Shown here piece by piece: positions 19,234-28,588 of a stretch of DNA of 37,596 nt; position 1 is the stretch's first letter; each line of letters opens with the position of its first letter. The stretch covers positions 1-37,596 of the forward strand of contig CAMATD010000018.1 in NCBI GenBank assembly GCA_945860785.1, given 5' to 3'. The translations under genes and the position numbers were made by a program. The notes beneath the pieces were generated by a model. That model searched no databases. It saw only the letters and a list, made by a program, of their open reading frames with translations, and was not told the DNA's origin. This stretch comes from Variovorax sp. YR752 (GTDB taxonomy: Bacteria > Pseudomonadota > Gammaproteobacteria > Burkholderiales > Burkholderiaceae_C).

Positions 19234-20049
19234 TCAATTCAGCGCCTGATGCTTCAACGCGAGGAGTTGATAGCCTCGAGCATAGATCGTTTGGAGCACG
19301 AAGCCATTCTCTTCGTGCAATTGAAGTTTCTTGCAGATATTGCAGACACAGACATCCATGGTCCGAGAGTCCTTATTCAAAATTTCGGCGCAAAACCCAC
19401 TTATCAATTGTTCCTTGGTCAGGAGGCGGCCGAGATTTTGAAAAAATTCAAGAGCCACGATAAATTCTTTAGGCTTGAGGCGTATGGGGACGCCTTTGCA
19501 CATCACTGTTTTCCCATCTGCGCGGAAACAATAATCACCCCAAATTCTCCGCTCAAAACCAGGTTGCAATGAAACTTGCATCGTTAGTAGGAAAAGACGC
19601 AATGCTAAGCTGCGCTAATCAGCAATGAACGAGGTAAGCACAATTCGATTCAATCGAAAGAAGATTTCATTTTTTCGCCTGATGGAGTCGAACCTGATGT
19701 TCTCGAGTACGCAAAATATATGAGCATCGGACAGCTCCTTGATGGCCCGCAGCCGGTCGATATCGATGGTGCTTGGAGTCAAAAGAGTTATGGAATCAAA
19801 AAATTTGCCCTGCCGCATATGGGGAAGCAAATTCTCTAAACACGTCAGCGGCGTTACTCTGCATCCCAGCATTTCGAAGTGATTGCGGAGTGTTGCTATA
19901 TTCGGAGCATCTTCGTGGATCAACGCAATGGAAGGATTTCCGATTCCCGCATCCATATCAAAAACATTTTCCAAACTCCCTTTAACCTCTAGGTAGGGCC
20001 TGGATTTCTTGAGATGAGTGCCAGCGAGAGCTGCATGGCTGATTGTCAT
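19234..20049 (-). pseudogene. Winged-helix regulator, paralogue of the 16249 gene, split by an amber codon
   Basis: One frame of 271 codons starts at ATG 20049 behind a strong AAGGAGGT ribosome-binding site and is interrupted by a single in-frame TAG near 19612 (SFIAD-stop-RSLALRLF). The N-terminal part (NPSIALIHEDAPNIATL, FDSITLLTPSTIDIDRL, HIFCVLENI) is receiver-like; the C-terminal part is a winged helix (RIWGDYCFRADG, IRLKPKEFIVALEFF, LLTKEQLISGF, TMDVCVCNICKKL, IYARGYQLLAL). It matches the 16249 regulator along its whole length. If the TAG was CAG (Gln), the gene was recently intact. The neighbouring divergent region (20050-20629) likely holds its promoter. Confidence 0.75.
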
Positions 20050-20161
20050 TGCCTACCTCCTTATGCGAAAAATGGATCATGCGACTTTAGGAGCACCACG
20101 TTAGCCAAAGTGCGGGAGGGCAAATCTAAGCTTTCTGAACTCAACGGGCAACAGTGTAAAC

Positions 20162-20178
20162 ACGTCAATTGATGACGT
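20162..20178. promoter_or_regulatory. TGACGT-type inverted repeat in the divergent intergenic region
   Basis: ACGTCA and TGACGT flank a 5-base spacer here, and a compact palindrome TGACGTCA lies at 20477-20484. Both are inside the 580-base gap between the divergent regulator (20049) and response regulator (20630). The shared half-site suggests one binding protein for both genes, but short palindromes arise by chance. No gene was found in the rest of 20050-20629. Confidence 0.3.
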
Positions 20179-20629
20179 TATTTTTCAGTAAATTTCATCC
20201 CCTACAACTGAGGCTGTGAAATTTTTGGGGTTCAACTCGAATTTGCTTGGGCTTGAAGTTCTTTACGCCTTTGCGCGCGTCATAAATTGACCCTGATTGA
20301 AAAAATGAGCAATTCATTTGCCGGCAAAAATGCGAACAAGTTCCGAATATTTCTGTGCAAGACACTGCCACTTGCGCCGAGGGGCAACCCGCGGGTCTGG
20401 TTTTCTGCTCGTAACTGAACTGCTCCCTGGGAGGGGTCAGCCACCGTCGGGCCTACTCGGCTGGCCATGTACGCCTTGACGTCATCGATGAAAACAAGAG
20501 AAAATTTGTGCTATAAATTCGAAGCAATCAAGTAATCTATGGCGCAAATTCTTGCCGGATTGCAATAATTGTCACCACTCCTGCGAATTGACATTCGCCA
20601 GGCCTGCCTGAAAAAATATTGAGGCACTC

Positions 20630-21372
20630 ATGGAAACCCAAAATTCTCTACCGGCTGATCGCCCAGTGATTTTTTTGATCGAAGATGAGCAGGCGTTGCT
20701 GGACGCTTGGGTGGAAAGTCTCAATCAAATGGGTTTCGAGGCTTTCAGATTCCCGACCGCAATGGCCTTCTATCGAGCTTTTTCCGTTGCGCGCTGCCAT
20801 ATCGTTGTAATTGATGTAGAACTACCCGATGAAAACGGTTTTTCAATCGCGCGACATATTCGCTCCATCCAGAACGTTGGAATTGTTTTTGCAACTGGGC
20901 GCAAAAATTGGAGGACCGCCTAGAGGGATTGCGCTCGGGGGCCGATGCCTTTTTGGTTAAACCGGTTCATACAGAGGAGCTGGCCTACACCTTGGAGGCC
21001 GTGTATCGGCGAATCAAAAACTCATCCGATGCGGATCCTAGAACGCCCTCCTCCCTCTTATCCGCGCCGCTGGTGTCCGAGAAGTCCGAGCGATGGACGC
21101 TCTCGGAGGGGAATTGGGTCCTGCTGGATCCTTCCGGCCGCGCGTTACGCTTGACGAGTTCAGAACGGATCATCCTGGCGATGCTATTCAATCAAAGAAA
21201 TGAACCCGTAGAGCGCAGCCAGCTTGCCTTGGCTCTGGACGGCGGCTCGAAGGAATGCACATCTCAGCGAGTTGTCACATTGATCAGCCGGCTTCGGCGT
21301 AAAGCTGTAGAAGCGGGCATGCCCTTGCCTTTGCATTCCGCGAGAGGAATTGGGTACGAATTCCATGGGTGA
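20630..21372 (+). pseudogene. OmpR-family response regulator, one frameshift
   Basis: About 247 residues when joined. ATG 20630 follows GAGG at good spacing. The receiver is complete: acidic pair in FLIEDEQ, phospho-acceptor Asp in VVIDVELPDENGF, Thr in FATGRK, and Lys in AFLVKPVHTEEL. The winged helix follows (LRLTSSERIILAMLF, VERSQLALALDG, RVVTLISRLRRKAVEAG, ARGIGYEFHG). The break is at an A5 run (20903-20907); six A would give RKKLEDRLEGL and restore the frame. Probable partner: the histidine kinase at 21867-23950, which faces it from the other side of the IS remnant. Confidence 0.8.
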
Positions 21373-21389
21373 AAATCCACTGGAAACCA

Positions 21390-21866
21390 GGCCCTTGATT
21401 TCCTCGGCTTGTTGTTGTGAACTTGCCCAGATTTGCCTTGCAACGGCGCATCGCCTGCGGCGCCCCCTTGCGGTCCGTCACTTCGGCGATGGTGACTGCA
21501 ACAGCATGAGGCAGTCCCTGGGTATCAACCCCGATGTGACGCTTGATGCCCGAGACCTTCTTGCCCGCGTCATACCCCTTGCGAGCTGCCGTATCCGTGT
21601 TCTTCACGCTCTGCGCGTCCACGAGCAATAACGTCGGCTGTACGTTTCGCCTCAGTCTCTCTCGGGCCGCGCAACCTGATTTTTTTAAAGCCCGCTCCAG
21701 CACACTGATGCCGTGCTCGTCGGGTCACCGTCGTTGGCTTCGTGCGCCGACGCACGCTTTGCAGCAGCGCCTGGACTTCTTCAAACTTCTCGCGACTGAT
21801 GTCGCTGGCGTATTTTCTTTCTCACGTCACCATTTTCGCGTTACGAGCAAGATCGTGAACAGACTC
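21390..21866 (-). mobile_element. IS5-family (IS1031-like) transposase remnant
   Basis: On the minus strand pieces of an IS5-type transposase are recognisable. The N-terminus contains YASDISREKFEEV and VRRRTKPTT. An internal deletion then joins to PDEHGISVLERALKK, followed by the catalytic-core segment LLLVDAQSVKNTDTAARKGY, KKVSGIKRHIGVDTQG and AEVTDRKGAPQA. The right end begins GAGTCTGTTCACGATC, directly after the TAA of the histidine kinase, and looks like a terminal inverted repeat. The left end is lost. It cannot transpose itself. Confidence 0.75.
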
Positions 21867-23950
21867 TTAGTCGTATGGAGACTTGATCTCGTCCGGCACC
21901 GCACGCCTGCTGGGCTGGCCCGAAAACGGGAGCGGCTGGGGGTGAGGGTCCGCTGCCTCAGGTTGAGTCGCCGGTGGGGTGGCGATCGGAAGTGCAAGCC
22001 GAAAGATGGTTCCTTGCTCTGTGCTCGAGATCAGCATCACATCGCCGCAATATTGACGCGCGATAGTCTGCGAAATGTGCAGTCCCAAGCCGGTCCCTCG
22101 AACTCGCGAGGAGTGTTCCCCTCTGAAATAACGATTGAAGAGCAAGGGTTGTTCCTCGGCCGGAATGGGGCGACCGACGTTGCAGACATCGATGAGAAAG
22201 AGCTGTTCCCGGACGGTGCAACTGACGATCACCGCAGACGCGCCATCTGAATACTTGATGGCGTTCTGATAAATGTTCGAGAGCGCGATCTCGAGTGCAG
22301 CAGGGTCACCTTGAATCCAGACTTGGGCATTGCATTCGCGCAGCTCATACCGGCTGCCAGGCCCATAGGACCCCACGGCCAAGACCTTTCGCACGAGCGC
22401 ATTGAGGTCGACGATTTCCTCGGCTTTAGGCTTCAGATCGGCTTCCAGCGCGCCGCTCAACACTATGTTGTCGACCAAATTTGAAATTCGAGTGACAACT
22501 TCACGAATTTTTCCGATGGCCTTTTTAACTTGGTCGCTTTCACCGGTCTTGGAAACCAACAAGGCATGACTAATGGCGTCGACAGCGTTCAAAGGAGACC
22601 TGATTTCGTGTGAAACGACAGCAACAAACTCACCTTGACGTCTTTTTTCCTCAAGAGCGAAGGCTGCCGTCGCTTCAGATTTTTCACGACGGGTCTTTTC
22701 TTTTATAAATTCGACCTTCACGTCACCTGCTCTCCACGCGATGACGGCATTGAGGAGAAGGAAGAAGAGGAGCTGCGCAAATTGGACGATAATTTCACTG
22801 AAGAGTGGGTAATCGAAGTTGGTCACTCCTGTCTTCAGGATGAGGTAGATGCCCCATGACCCTGCCTGAATGAAAAAGGGCACTGCGAGAAAAATATGGT
22901 CGCGCGTGAAATGCCGATGTAGCAATCGCGCAACCAATACCGCATTGAAAACGCCAAGCGCCAATCCAAAGATCTGCACATACCAGATCGCACGACCAGC
23001 AACGCCGAGGATTGCAAGAACGCAGAGGGCCAGCAGTATTGCGCGCACGCAGTCAAGCACGCGAGCGATGCGTCTGAAGTGCTGCCGGTAGTTAAATATC
23101 GCGCTGGTGAAGGCTTGCGAACTGAACATGCACGCGTAGACCGACCGCGTCGGTGAACCTGTCGCTCAGTGTCGCGCTTTTTGGAGAGAGCACTAGATTT
23201 CCGTACCCCTACGCTATGTAAGCGGCCAGCGCGGCTGTCGCTAGGAAAATGAAATTCCAGAAATAGACTGCCGCACGCGTCCAAACCCAGAAAAGGAACG
23301 CAAGAAGGACCATCACGCTCGCCCCGCCAGCGAAGAACAGATAAATGCCCGCGCGTCTTCTTTCGTACTGCTCGAAACCCTTGGGCTGCTAAGCTTGAAG
23401 CCTCAGCGGCATGGAGCCATGGCTGCTAATTTGCAGGTATATCGTTTTCTCGGAAACAATCCCCGATACCGGGAAGGCAATTTGACTACCGCCTATTTTC
23501 CATTCATCGAGTCGATGCTGATCTCCCAGCACAAACAGGACTTGGTTGTTTCCGCTTTCATCCGGAACATAGACGCGGATGTCGTCGAGCCATGGTGGAG
23601 ACAAATGAATGACCCAGTCGGCCGGGGCGTCCTTGCTGCGAAACAAGGTGAGTTTCAACCATAAGGTCGCATCGTGCGCAGAGCATACGCTCGGCGCGGG
23701 CTTGAAATCGAAACTACCAAGAGCGGCCAGTACTTCGCTCAGCGTGAGCGTTGTTCGAAGGATCGGAAAGAAAACTCACGCCCGACGTGAGGGGGATTCC
23801 GACCTCGATACCTTGATTTTTTTCGAGCGTGACAGCTGAGCAATTCTTGCTGATCAGAAAAAGAATGAGGCCGATCAAGATCGCAAACCTGTGCCAATCC
23901 GAGATGGGGCAATGGACGCGTCGACTTGAATCGCGCCGGTCAATGTTCAT
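21867..23950 (-). pseudogene. 7TMR-DISM sensor histidine kinase, interrupted
   Basis: Joined, about 690 residues. It starts MNIDRRDSSRRV at 23950 after GGAG, with a signal/first helix (FAILIGLILFLIS). A 7TMR-DISMED2-type extracellular domain follows (VLAALGSFDF, ATLWLKLTLF, WVIHLSPPWLDDIRVYVPD), then several membrane helices, a HisKA box (VAVVSHEIRSPLNAVDAI) and a HATPase_c domain (IYQNAIKYSDGA, RGTGLGLHIS). Defects are a frameshift near 23758, in-frame TAG near 23389 (RLQA-stop-QPKGF), TAG near 23213 (AYIA-stop-GYGN) and a frameshift near 23130. The portion from 23129 downward, with the whole kinase core, is one intact frame and could be expressed as a soluble-side fragment. Confidence 0.8.
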
Positions 23951-24146
23951 GACAGCATCTCCGGCGGTGTTGAATAGGGCGTCTCGGGATCGGGTTGGGT
24001 TTGCGTGCTCCGCAGGAAAAAATCGGTTTCTCTTCCATGAGAAGAAGTATCTCTCGGACATGAGCGTCGGAGAGCGCCCTGCTCCTCGGACTTGACGACT
24101 TCGAGTCGAACTTGCCGCCGATGGCAGCCAAGAAAGGCGGCTGAAC

Positions 24147-24422
24147 ATGGCCAACGCCATTCACACCTCCGACCCTCGCCACTTCAAGCGACTTTGGCTG
24201 AGCTTCGGAGGCTCCATCTGCGGCCTACGCCGCACCGGAGAGGTCCGATATGACCACCCGATGTTCCCGCATCCAGTCCGCGCAAATGATCGGCGCCACG
24301 ATGTTCCGGCCGTATTGATGTCCCGTTTGAATCAAGTAGTTGCGGCGAACCATGCCAGCTCATCGAAGGGTTCCAGACACCGTTCATTCGAGCTTCTGGA
24401 GCAGTCCTCCGCTCGCAGCTGA
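24147..24422 (+). CDS. Small protein, possibly HicA-like
   Basis: A 91-residue frame with a good ribosome-binding site (AAAGGCGG, 7 bases before ATG). Residues 10-65 (RHFKRLWLSFGGSICGLRRT, EVRYDHPMF, DVPAVLMSRLNQVV) have the spacing of HicA/YcfA-type small RNA-binding folds, with a G-x-RR-x-GE-x-RY-x-HP core. No HicB partner is visible next to it. The match is from pattern memory only, so the family is uncertain; the ribosome-binding site is the better evidence that it is a gene. Confidence 0.4.
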   Translation: MANAIHTSDPRHFKRLWLSFGGSICGLRRTGEVRYDHPMFPHPVRANDRRHDVPAVLMSRLNQVVAANHASSSKGSRHRSFELLEQSSARS

Positions 24423-24489
24423 AGAAGTACGGTATGCATGCTTCGCACCCAAACGGCATCAGTCCGGAAAATAGCCCCAGCCACGTCTC

Positions 24490-25443
24490 TTGAGCTGGCA
24501 AATGCCGATGTGCACTCACCCAACAGAATACTGGTTAAAAAAAACAGTGCGTTGTTACAATACACCCAGCGAGTCAGAAATCGGCAAAGAAACAAGCATC
24601 GAGTGGACGCACCACACCTTCAACCCTTGGTGGGGTTGCGTGCGAGTGTCCGCCGCTTGCGACCATTGCTACGCGGAAACCTGGGCTAGGCGCTTGGGCG
24701 AGGATGTTTGGGGTGCGAAGTCCGAGCGCCGCTTCTTCGGTGATGCCCACTGGAAAGAACCCCTGAAGTGGGATCGCGAAGCGAAGGCTCAAAAGATCCG
24801 GTGGCGCGTGTTCTGTGCGTCCATGGCCGATGTCTTCGAAAATCGCAAGGATCTGGTCCCCCATCGGCAACGCCTCCTCGAACTCATTGCAGCAACACCA
24901 AATCTGGATTGGCTGCTCCTCACCAAGCGCATCCACCTAGTTCGCAAGCAGTTACCGAAAGGGTACGAACTTCCATCAAACGTTTGGCTTGGTGCGACCG
25001 TCGAAAACCAGGCGGCCGCAGGCAAGCGTTTGAAATACCTTTTGGAATTCACCACCCCATCGGTCCGTTTCCTCTCTTGCGAGCCGTTGCTCGGTCCTCT
25101 AGATCTGCGTGAGTGGCTTCAAGTCGGCACAACAGGCACGCGAGTGGACTGGGTCATCGCTGGCGGCGAATCCGGTCCAGGTTCGCGCCCGATGGAGCCC
25201 CAGTGGCCAGAAGAGCTACGTGAGCAATGCAACGCCGCCGGCGTCGCGTTTCACTTCAAACAATGGGGCCACTGGGCTCCGGTCGAGCAGGCTGCAGACG
25301 CTCTGACAGCGCGAACCGCGATCCATATCATTCGGCGCGATGGTTCGGAGGTCAAGCTGGCTGCAGTCGGAAAAGGGAAGGCCGGACGCTCACTGGGCGG
25401 CCGATACTGGGACCAGTTTCCAAACACTGGAAAACAGGTCTAG
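24490..25443 (+). CDS. Three-Cys-motif protein, phage Gp37/Gp68 family (DUF5131)
   Basis: The conserved N-terminus IEWTHHTFNPWWGC followed by C-x6-C-x2-C (GCVRVSAACDHCYAE) identifies the Gp37/Gp68 family. Further family motifs are VFCASMADVFE, LDWLLLTKR, VWLGATVENQ, LSCEPLLGPLDL, DWVIAGGESGPGSRPM and FHFKQWG. The cysteine cluster and overall layout resemble radical-SAM-type iron-sulphur proteins, though the reaction is unknown to me. The start is unclear: the frame opens at TTG 24490, but homologous sequence begins only near 24595, and the GTG at 24547 or Mets at 24502/24508 are alternatives. It is followed 36 bases later by tcmP, its standard partner, so this is a recognised gene pair. Confidence 0.85.
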   Translation: MSWQMPMCTHPTEYWLKKTVRCYNTPSESEIGKETSIEWTHHTFNPWWGCVRVSAACDHCYAETWARRLGEDVWGAKSERRFFGDAHWKEPLKWDREAKAQKIRWRVFCASMADVFENRKDLVPHRQRLLELIAATPNLDWLLLTKRIHLVRKQLPKGYELPSNVWLGATVENQAAAGKRLKYLLEFTTPSVRFLSCEPLLGPLDLREWLQVGTTGTRVDWVIAGGESGPGSRPMEPQWPEELREQCNAAGVAFHFKQWGHWAPVEQAADALTARTAIHIIRRDGSEVKLAAVGKGKAGRSLGGRYWDQFPNTGKQV

Positions 25444-25479
25444 CACCTATCTACCCACGCACTGCGGAAAGGCTCGCTC

Positions 25480-26760
25480 TTGGCACAGAATCACTATGAC
25501 TGGGCAGACGGGCCCGCAGAGCTTGATGCACACAGTCTGACAAAGCATGAGGTGCTGGTCGGATATCTTCTTCGCTATTTCGAGCAGCGGACGCTAAATG
25601 CCCGCGGGCGAGAAAGACTGCGTATCACACTTGTCGACGGGTTCTGCGGAGGTGGGCTCTATACGATCCGAGGAAAGCGACAGGAAGTTCTTGGCTCCCC
25701 GCTTCGCATGTTGGCGGCGGTCGAGGAAGCCCGCATTTTGATCAACCAGGGCCGGACCAAGCCCATCGAGCTGGATGTCCAGTACGTGTGCATCGACAAG
25801 GATGCCCGCGCGCTTGCCCATCTCACCAAGGTTCTCAACGATCGTGGATACGGAGCTGAAATCAATCGCTCTATCCACCTCATGCGCGACGAATTTGCAG
25901 CGGCTTCACCTGCAGTTCTCAAACTCGTCAAGGACCATACGCCGCGCGCGACGACAGCACTTTTCTTTCTCGATCAATACGGCTACAGCGACGTGCCTGC
26001 ACCGCTGATCCAGCAAATCTTCAAAGAGCTTCCTGGAAGCGAAGTGGTACTGACATTTCACGTCTCCTCGTTCGCGACGTACACCAATGACGAATTCACG
26101 GACCATGTCTCCAGCAAACTGGTGATCGACATCCGATCTGCGCTCGGAGGAAAGTCGATCGAGCAGATCAAAGAAGACGATGCCGATTGGCGCCGCTTCA
26201 TCCAGGCGGCCCTGTACCAGGCATTGGTTCGCAACTGCGGCGCCGAGTTCTTCACTCCATTCTTTATTCGCGGCGACGGAAGTGGTCATGGCGAATACTG
26301 GCTTGTTCATCTTTCGCGGCATCCGCGCGCGCAGGATGTCATGAAGCAGGTGCACTGGAAGCACCAGAACCACTTCATCCACTACGGCGGCCCCGGGCTG
26401 GATATGCTCGCGACCCACACGATGGGCTTCAGACAGGAGTTCACCGGCGGCTTCTGCTTCGGCGACGTTGCGCAACGCCAGTCCGCCGATGCCCTAGTCC
26501 AACAACTTGCCCAAAACATCTTCAAGCGCGGCCAGCCTGTGCGGATGGGTGAGCTGTTCTCGTCCACCTGCAATACCTCGCCAGGAACTTCAGGCATGTA
26601 CAAAGAGGCGCTTGAAGTGCTGGCCGGCGAACAAGACATTGTGATCACCGCCGAGGATGGAACATCTCGAAAAAGAGCTCGGTACATGCGCGATACCGAT
26701 TGGATCGAGCGCAGCCACCAGACCGTTCTTTTCAGTCGCCCGGAGCGGAATCAGCCATGA
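25480..26760 (+). CDS. tcmP: Three-Cys-motif partner protein TcmP
   Basis: A 426-residue protein starting at TTG 25480 after GGAAAGG, spaced six bases. The N-terminus (HSLTKHEVLVGYLLRYFEQR) and LVDGFCGGGLY, a glycine-rich Rossmann/methyltransferase-like motif I, are typical of the TcmP family. FFLDQYGYSDVP fits the DPxG-type motif IV. The C-terminal half (IFKELPGSEVVLTFHV onward) is the family's variable domain. TcmP proteins are found beside three-Cys-motif Gp37/Gp68 proteins, as here; the biochemical job of the pair is not established as far as I know. It is translationally coupled to the next gene by an ATGA overlap (26757-26760). Confidence 0.85.
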   Translation: MAQNHYDWADGPAELDAHSLTKHEVLVGYLLRYFEQRTLNARGRERLRITLVDGFCGGGLYTIRGKRQEVLGSPLRMLAAVEEARILINQGRTKPIELDVQYVCIDKDARALAHLTKVLNDRGYGAEINRSIHLMRDEFAAASPAVLKLVKDHTPRATTALFFLDQYGYSDVPAPLIQQIFKELPGSEVVLTFHVSSFATYTNDEFTDHVSSKLVIDIRSALGGKSIEQIKEDDADWRRFIQAALYQALVRNCGAEFFTPFFIRGDGSGHGEYWLVHLSRHPRAQDVMKQVHWKHQNHFIHYGGPGLDMLATHTMGFRQEFTGGFCFGDVAQRQSADALVQQLAQNIFKRGQPVRMGELFSSTCNTSPGTSGMYKEALEVLAGEQDIVITAEDGTSRKRARYMRDTDWIERSHQTVLFSRPERNQP

Positions 26761-27602
26761 GTTTTCTGCTCGCGCATGCACCCGATCCGCTGCCGATGCT
26801 GCCAGTGGAACTCGGACGTGCCGGGGAAGGCGTTGGCCGCTGGGTTCCGGAGATGAAGCACACCTTCCTTGCGAAGTATGTAGAGGGTACCCGCCGGGCC
26901 AGGGAGAAGTTCAAACAGCGCGTATACGTGGATCTCTTCTGTGGTCCCGGGCGGGTCCAGGTCAAAGGGGAGACGATGACACGCCCTGGTGGTGCTCAGG
27001 TCGCCTGGCAACATTCCCGACGCGATGGTGCAGAGTTCACGTCGTGTCTTGTCGGTGATCTAGATGTCACGCGAGCATCAGCATGCGCCGAACGACTACT
27101 AGCGGCAGGTGCACCAGCGCGTGCATTCCCGGGGGCCGCTGAAGCAACAGTCGACCGGGTGATCAAGGCCATCCCCAATAACGCGCTATGTCTGGTCTAT
27201 CTGGATCCGTACAACCTTCAGTACCTTTCGTTCAGCGTCATTGAGAAGCTGGCGCGACTGCACTACGTTGATTTCGCTGTGCATTTCAGCACAATGGACC
27301 TGAGGCGTAACGTGTTGATGGAATACAACCCGGAACGCGCGCGTTTCGACGCGGCAGCCCCTGGATGGCGGCAACATGTGGATCCCGCTGCATTTGTGCG
27401 AGGGGATACAGACGAGGCGTTTTTTGACTACTGGTGCGGCCTAGTAAGAGGCCTCGGCTTCTCCATTAGCCAGCGAATGCCCCTCGTTCGGGACGAAGGA
27501 AATCGACCGCTCTATCACCTCGTTTTCTTCAGTCGTCACGAGTTGCCGAACAGGATCTGGGGAGATGTGGCCCAGGGCGTTAACCGCGAGTTCAACTTTT
27601 AA
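26757..27602 (+). CDS. Second TcmP-like protein
   Basis: A 281-residue protein starting at ATG 26757 inside the previous stop. The frame is open further upstream, but the ATGA overlap decides the start. The N-terminal half repeats the TcmP pattern: WVPEMKHTFLAKYVEGTR, YVDLFCGPGRVQ, LVGDLDVTRA and VYLDPYNLQYLS, with a methyltransferase-like GPG and DPY. The C-terminal half (FFDYWCGLVRGLGFS, LYHLVFFSRHELPNRIW) resembles short TcmP forms. It is a diverged paralogue of its neighbour, so three genes form one operon: three-Cys protein, TcmP, TcmP2. The stop is TAA. The 125 bases after it hold no gene. Confidence 0.8.
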   Translation: MSFLLAHAPDPLPMLPVELGRAGEGVGRWVPEMKHTFLAKYVEGTRRAREKFKQRVYVDLFCGPGRVQVKGETMTRPGGAQVAWQHSRRDGAEFTSCLVGDLDVTRASACAERLLAAGAPARAFPGAAEATVDRVIKAIPNNALCLVYLDPYNLQYLSFSVIEKLARLHYVDFAVHFSTMDLRRNVLMEYNPERARFDAAAPGWRQHVDPAAFVRGDTDEAFFDYWCGLVRGLGFSISQRMPLVRDEGNRPLYHLVFFSRHELPNRIWGDVAQGVNREFNF

Positions 27603-27727
27603 CTACTAGGCGCCGAGCCGCGGCGGACCGCTTCCTCCACAACTACTCTGCGCCGGCCGCTCAAGCGGCAGCAAGTGAGCCTGCGATACGGTAGACACGA
27701 GCGTGCGCAGCGGCCCGCAGGAGTGCG

Positions 27728-28588
27728 TTATCTGTAGCTCGGCACGACCTTGGGGACCCCTCGCGTCGCCAGAAACCTGTTCACCTTCTCGATGATGAAC
27801 TTTCGGTTCGCGTTGTACTGTGGCGCCGCGCTTTGATTCAGCTGTCCATTCTTGTGGTCTCTAGCGGCACTGACACGCAAATCGCTAACCATTTTGAGCA
27901 GGTCTGCGCGCATCCTCTTATTGTCACCTTTCGGCAGCAAATTTTGCGGAAGGGCGGAGCAGATTAGGGCGCCAGATAGCCGATCACGCAGTAGACCTGA
28001 TTGAAGAAAGAACACGGTATCGCTCACGCCCGCGATGAAGTCGTCGCAGCTCAACTTGTGCGCGAAGTCGTCGGTGAACGCGGGCCGCTCGAAGGCGGTG
28101 CGGAGAGCCTTCAAGTCTTCCAATTGCTGATCACTACCGAAGGCAGAAGCGTACTCCTTGTAGCAGTCCTGCACGAGGCCGTTGTACCTGTTGAGCCTGT
28201 CGTTGAAATGCTTCCAACTCCAATAGGTGACTGTGAATGGGTAGGCGTTGCTCTGATTCAAATCAGTCACCGCGTCGTGAAGCGCAGTGTCTTCAGGGAC
28301 GGTCGTTGCGATCACCAGCGTATCCAGCTTCGGTCGAAAGTGCAGGACGTCGTCTACTTCACTTTTGACTTGCGCCTTGAGCAGCGTCCTCCCCGACTGC
28401 AGCTGCTTGCATTGAACACCCAGGTGCCCACCAGTTAGCAACTCGCCGTAGACGTCAACGCCGTACTGACGCTGCCCAAGGCGACCGTATTCGCGCACGG
28501 TGCCTTCCACGCAGGACTGCTCGAGCCACCGCGCGACCAAGAGCTGAAAATCTTGCCAGTTGGCAGGGGGAGGAAAGTTGAGAATCAT
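27728..28588 (-). CDS. Restriction-endonuclease-like (Mrr/PD-(D/E)XK) protein
   Basis: I choose MILNFPPPANW at 28588; the frame is open upstream to 28672 but those residues are not protein-like. Residues 9-20 (WQDFQLLVARWL), YGRLGQRQYGVDVYG and HLGVQCKQ match the E ... (G)xDxxG ... QxK pattern of Mrr-like restriction nucleases. A segment VATTVPEDTALHDAV follows, as in domains of this group that read 'DTLVIATT'. The C-terminal 150 residues are unrecognised and could be a target or effector domain. No methyltransferase partner sits beside it, suggesting a modification-dependent or abortive nuclease. It lies tail-to-tail with the TcmP operon. Confidence 0.65.
   Translation of the reverse strand: MILNFPPPANWQDFQLLVARWLEQSCVEGTVREYGRLGQRQYGVDVYGELLTGGHLGVQCKQLQSGRTLLKAQVKSEVDDVLHFRPKLDTLVIATTVPEDTALHDAVTDLNQSNAYPFTVTYWSWKHFNDRLNRYNGLVQDCYKEYASAFGSDQQLEDLKALRTAFERPAFTDDFAHKLSCDDFIAGVSDTVFFLQSGLLRDRLSGALICSALPQNLLPKGDNKRMRADLLKMVSDLRVSAARDHKNGQLNQSAAPQYNANRKFIIEKVNRFLATRGVPKVVPSYR

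Noticed and set aside
20280-20468. Minus-strand 62-codon frame in the intergenic region.
   Set aside because: No ribosome-binding site, no protein-like pattern and a position between two divergent promoters.
3097-23950. Recoding of TAG as a sense codon.
   Set aside because: Intact genes in the same window (PepSY protein, the 62-residue membrane protein, the DUF5131 protein) end in TAG, and the affected genes also carry frameshifts.
24530-24550. LexA-like box CTG...CAG before the DUF5131 gene.
   Set aside because: The spacing is 11 bases instead of 10, the middle is mostly an A-run, and the true start of the gene is uncertain.
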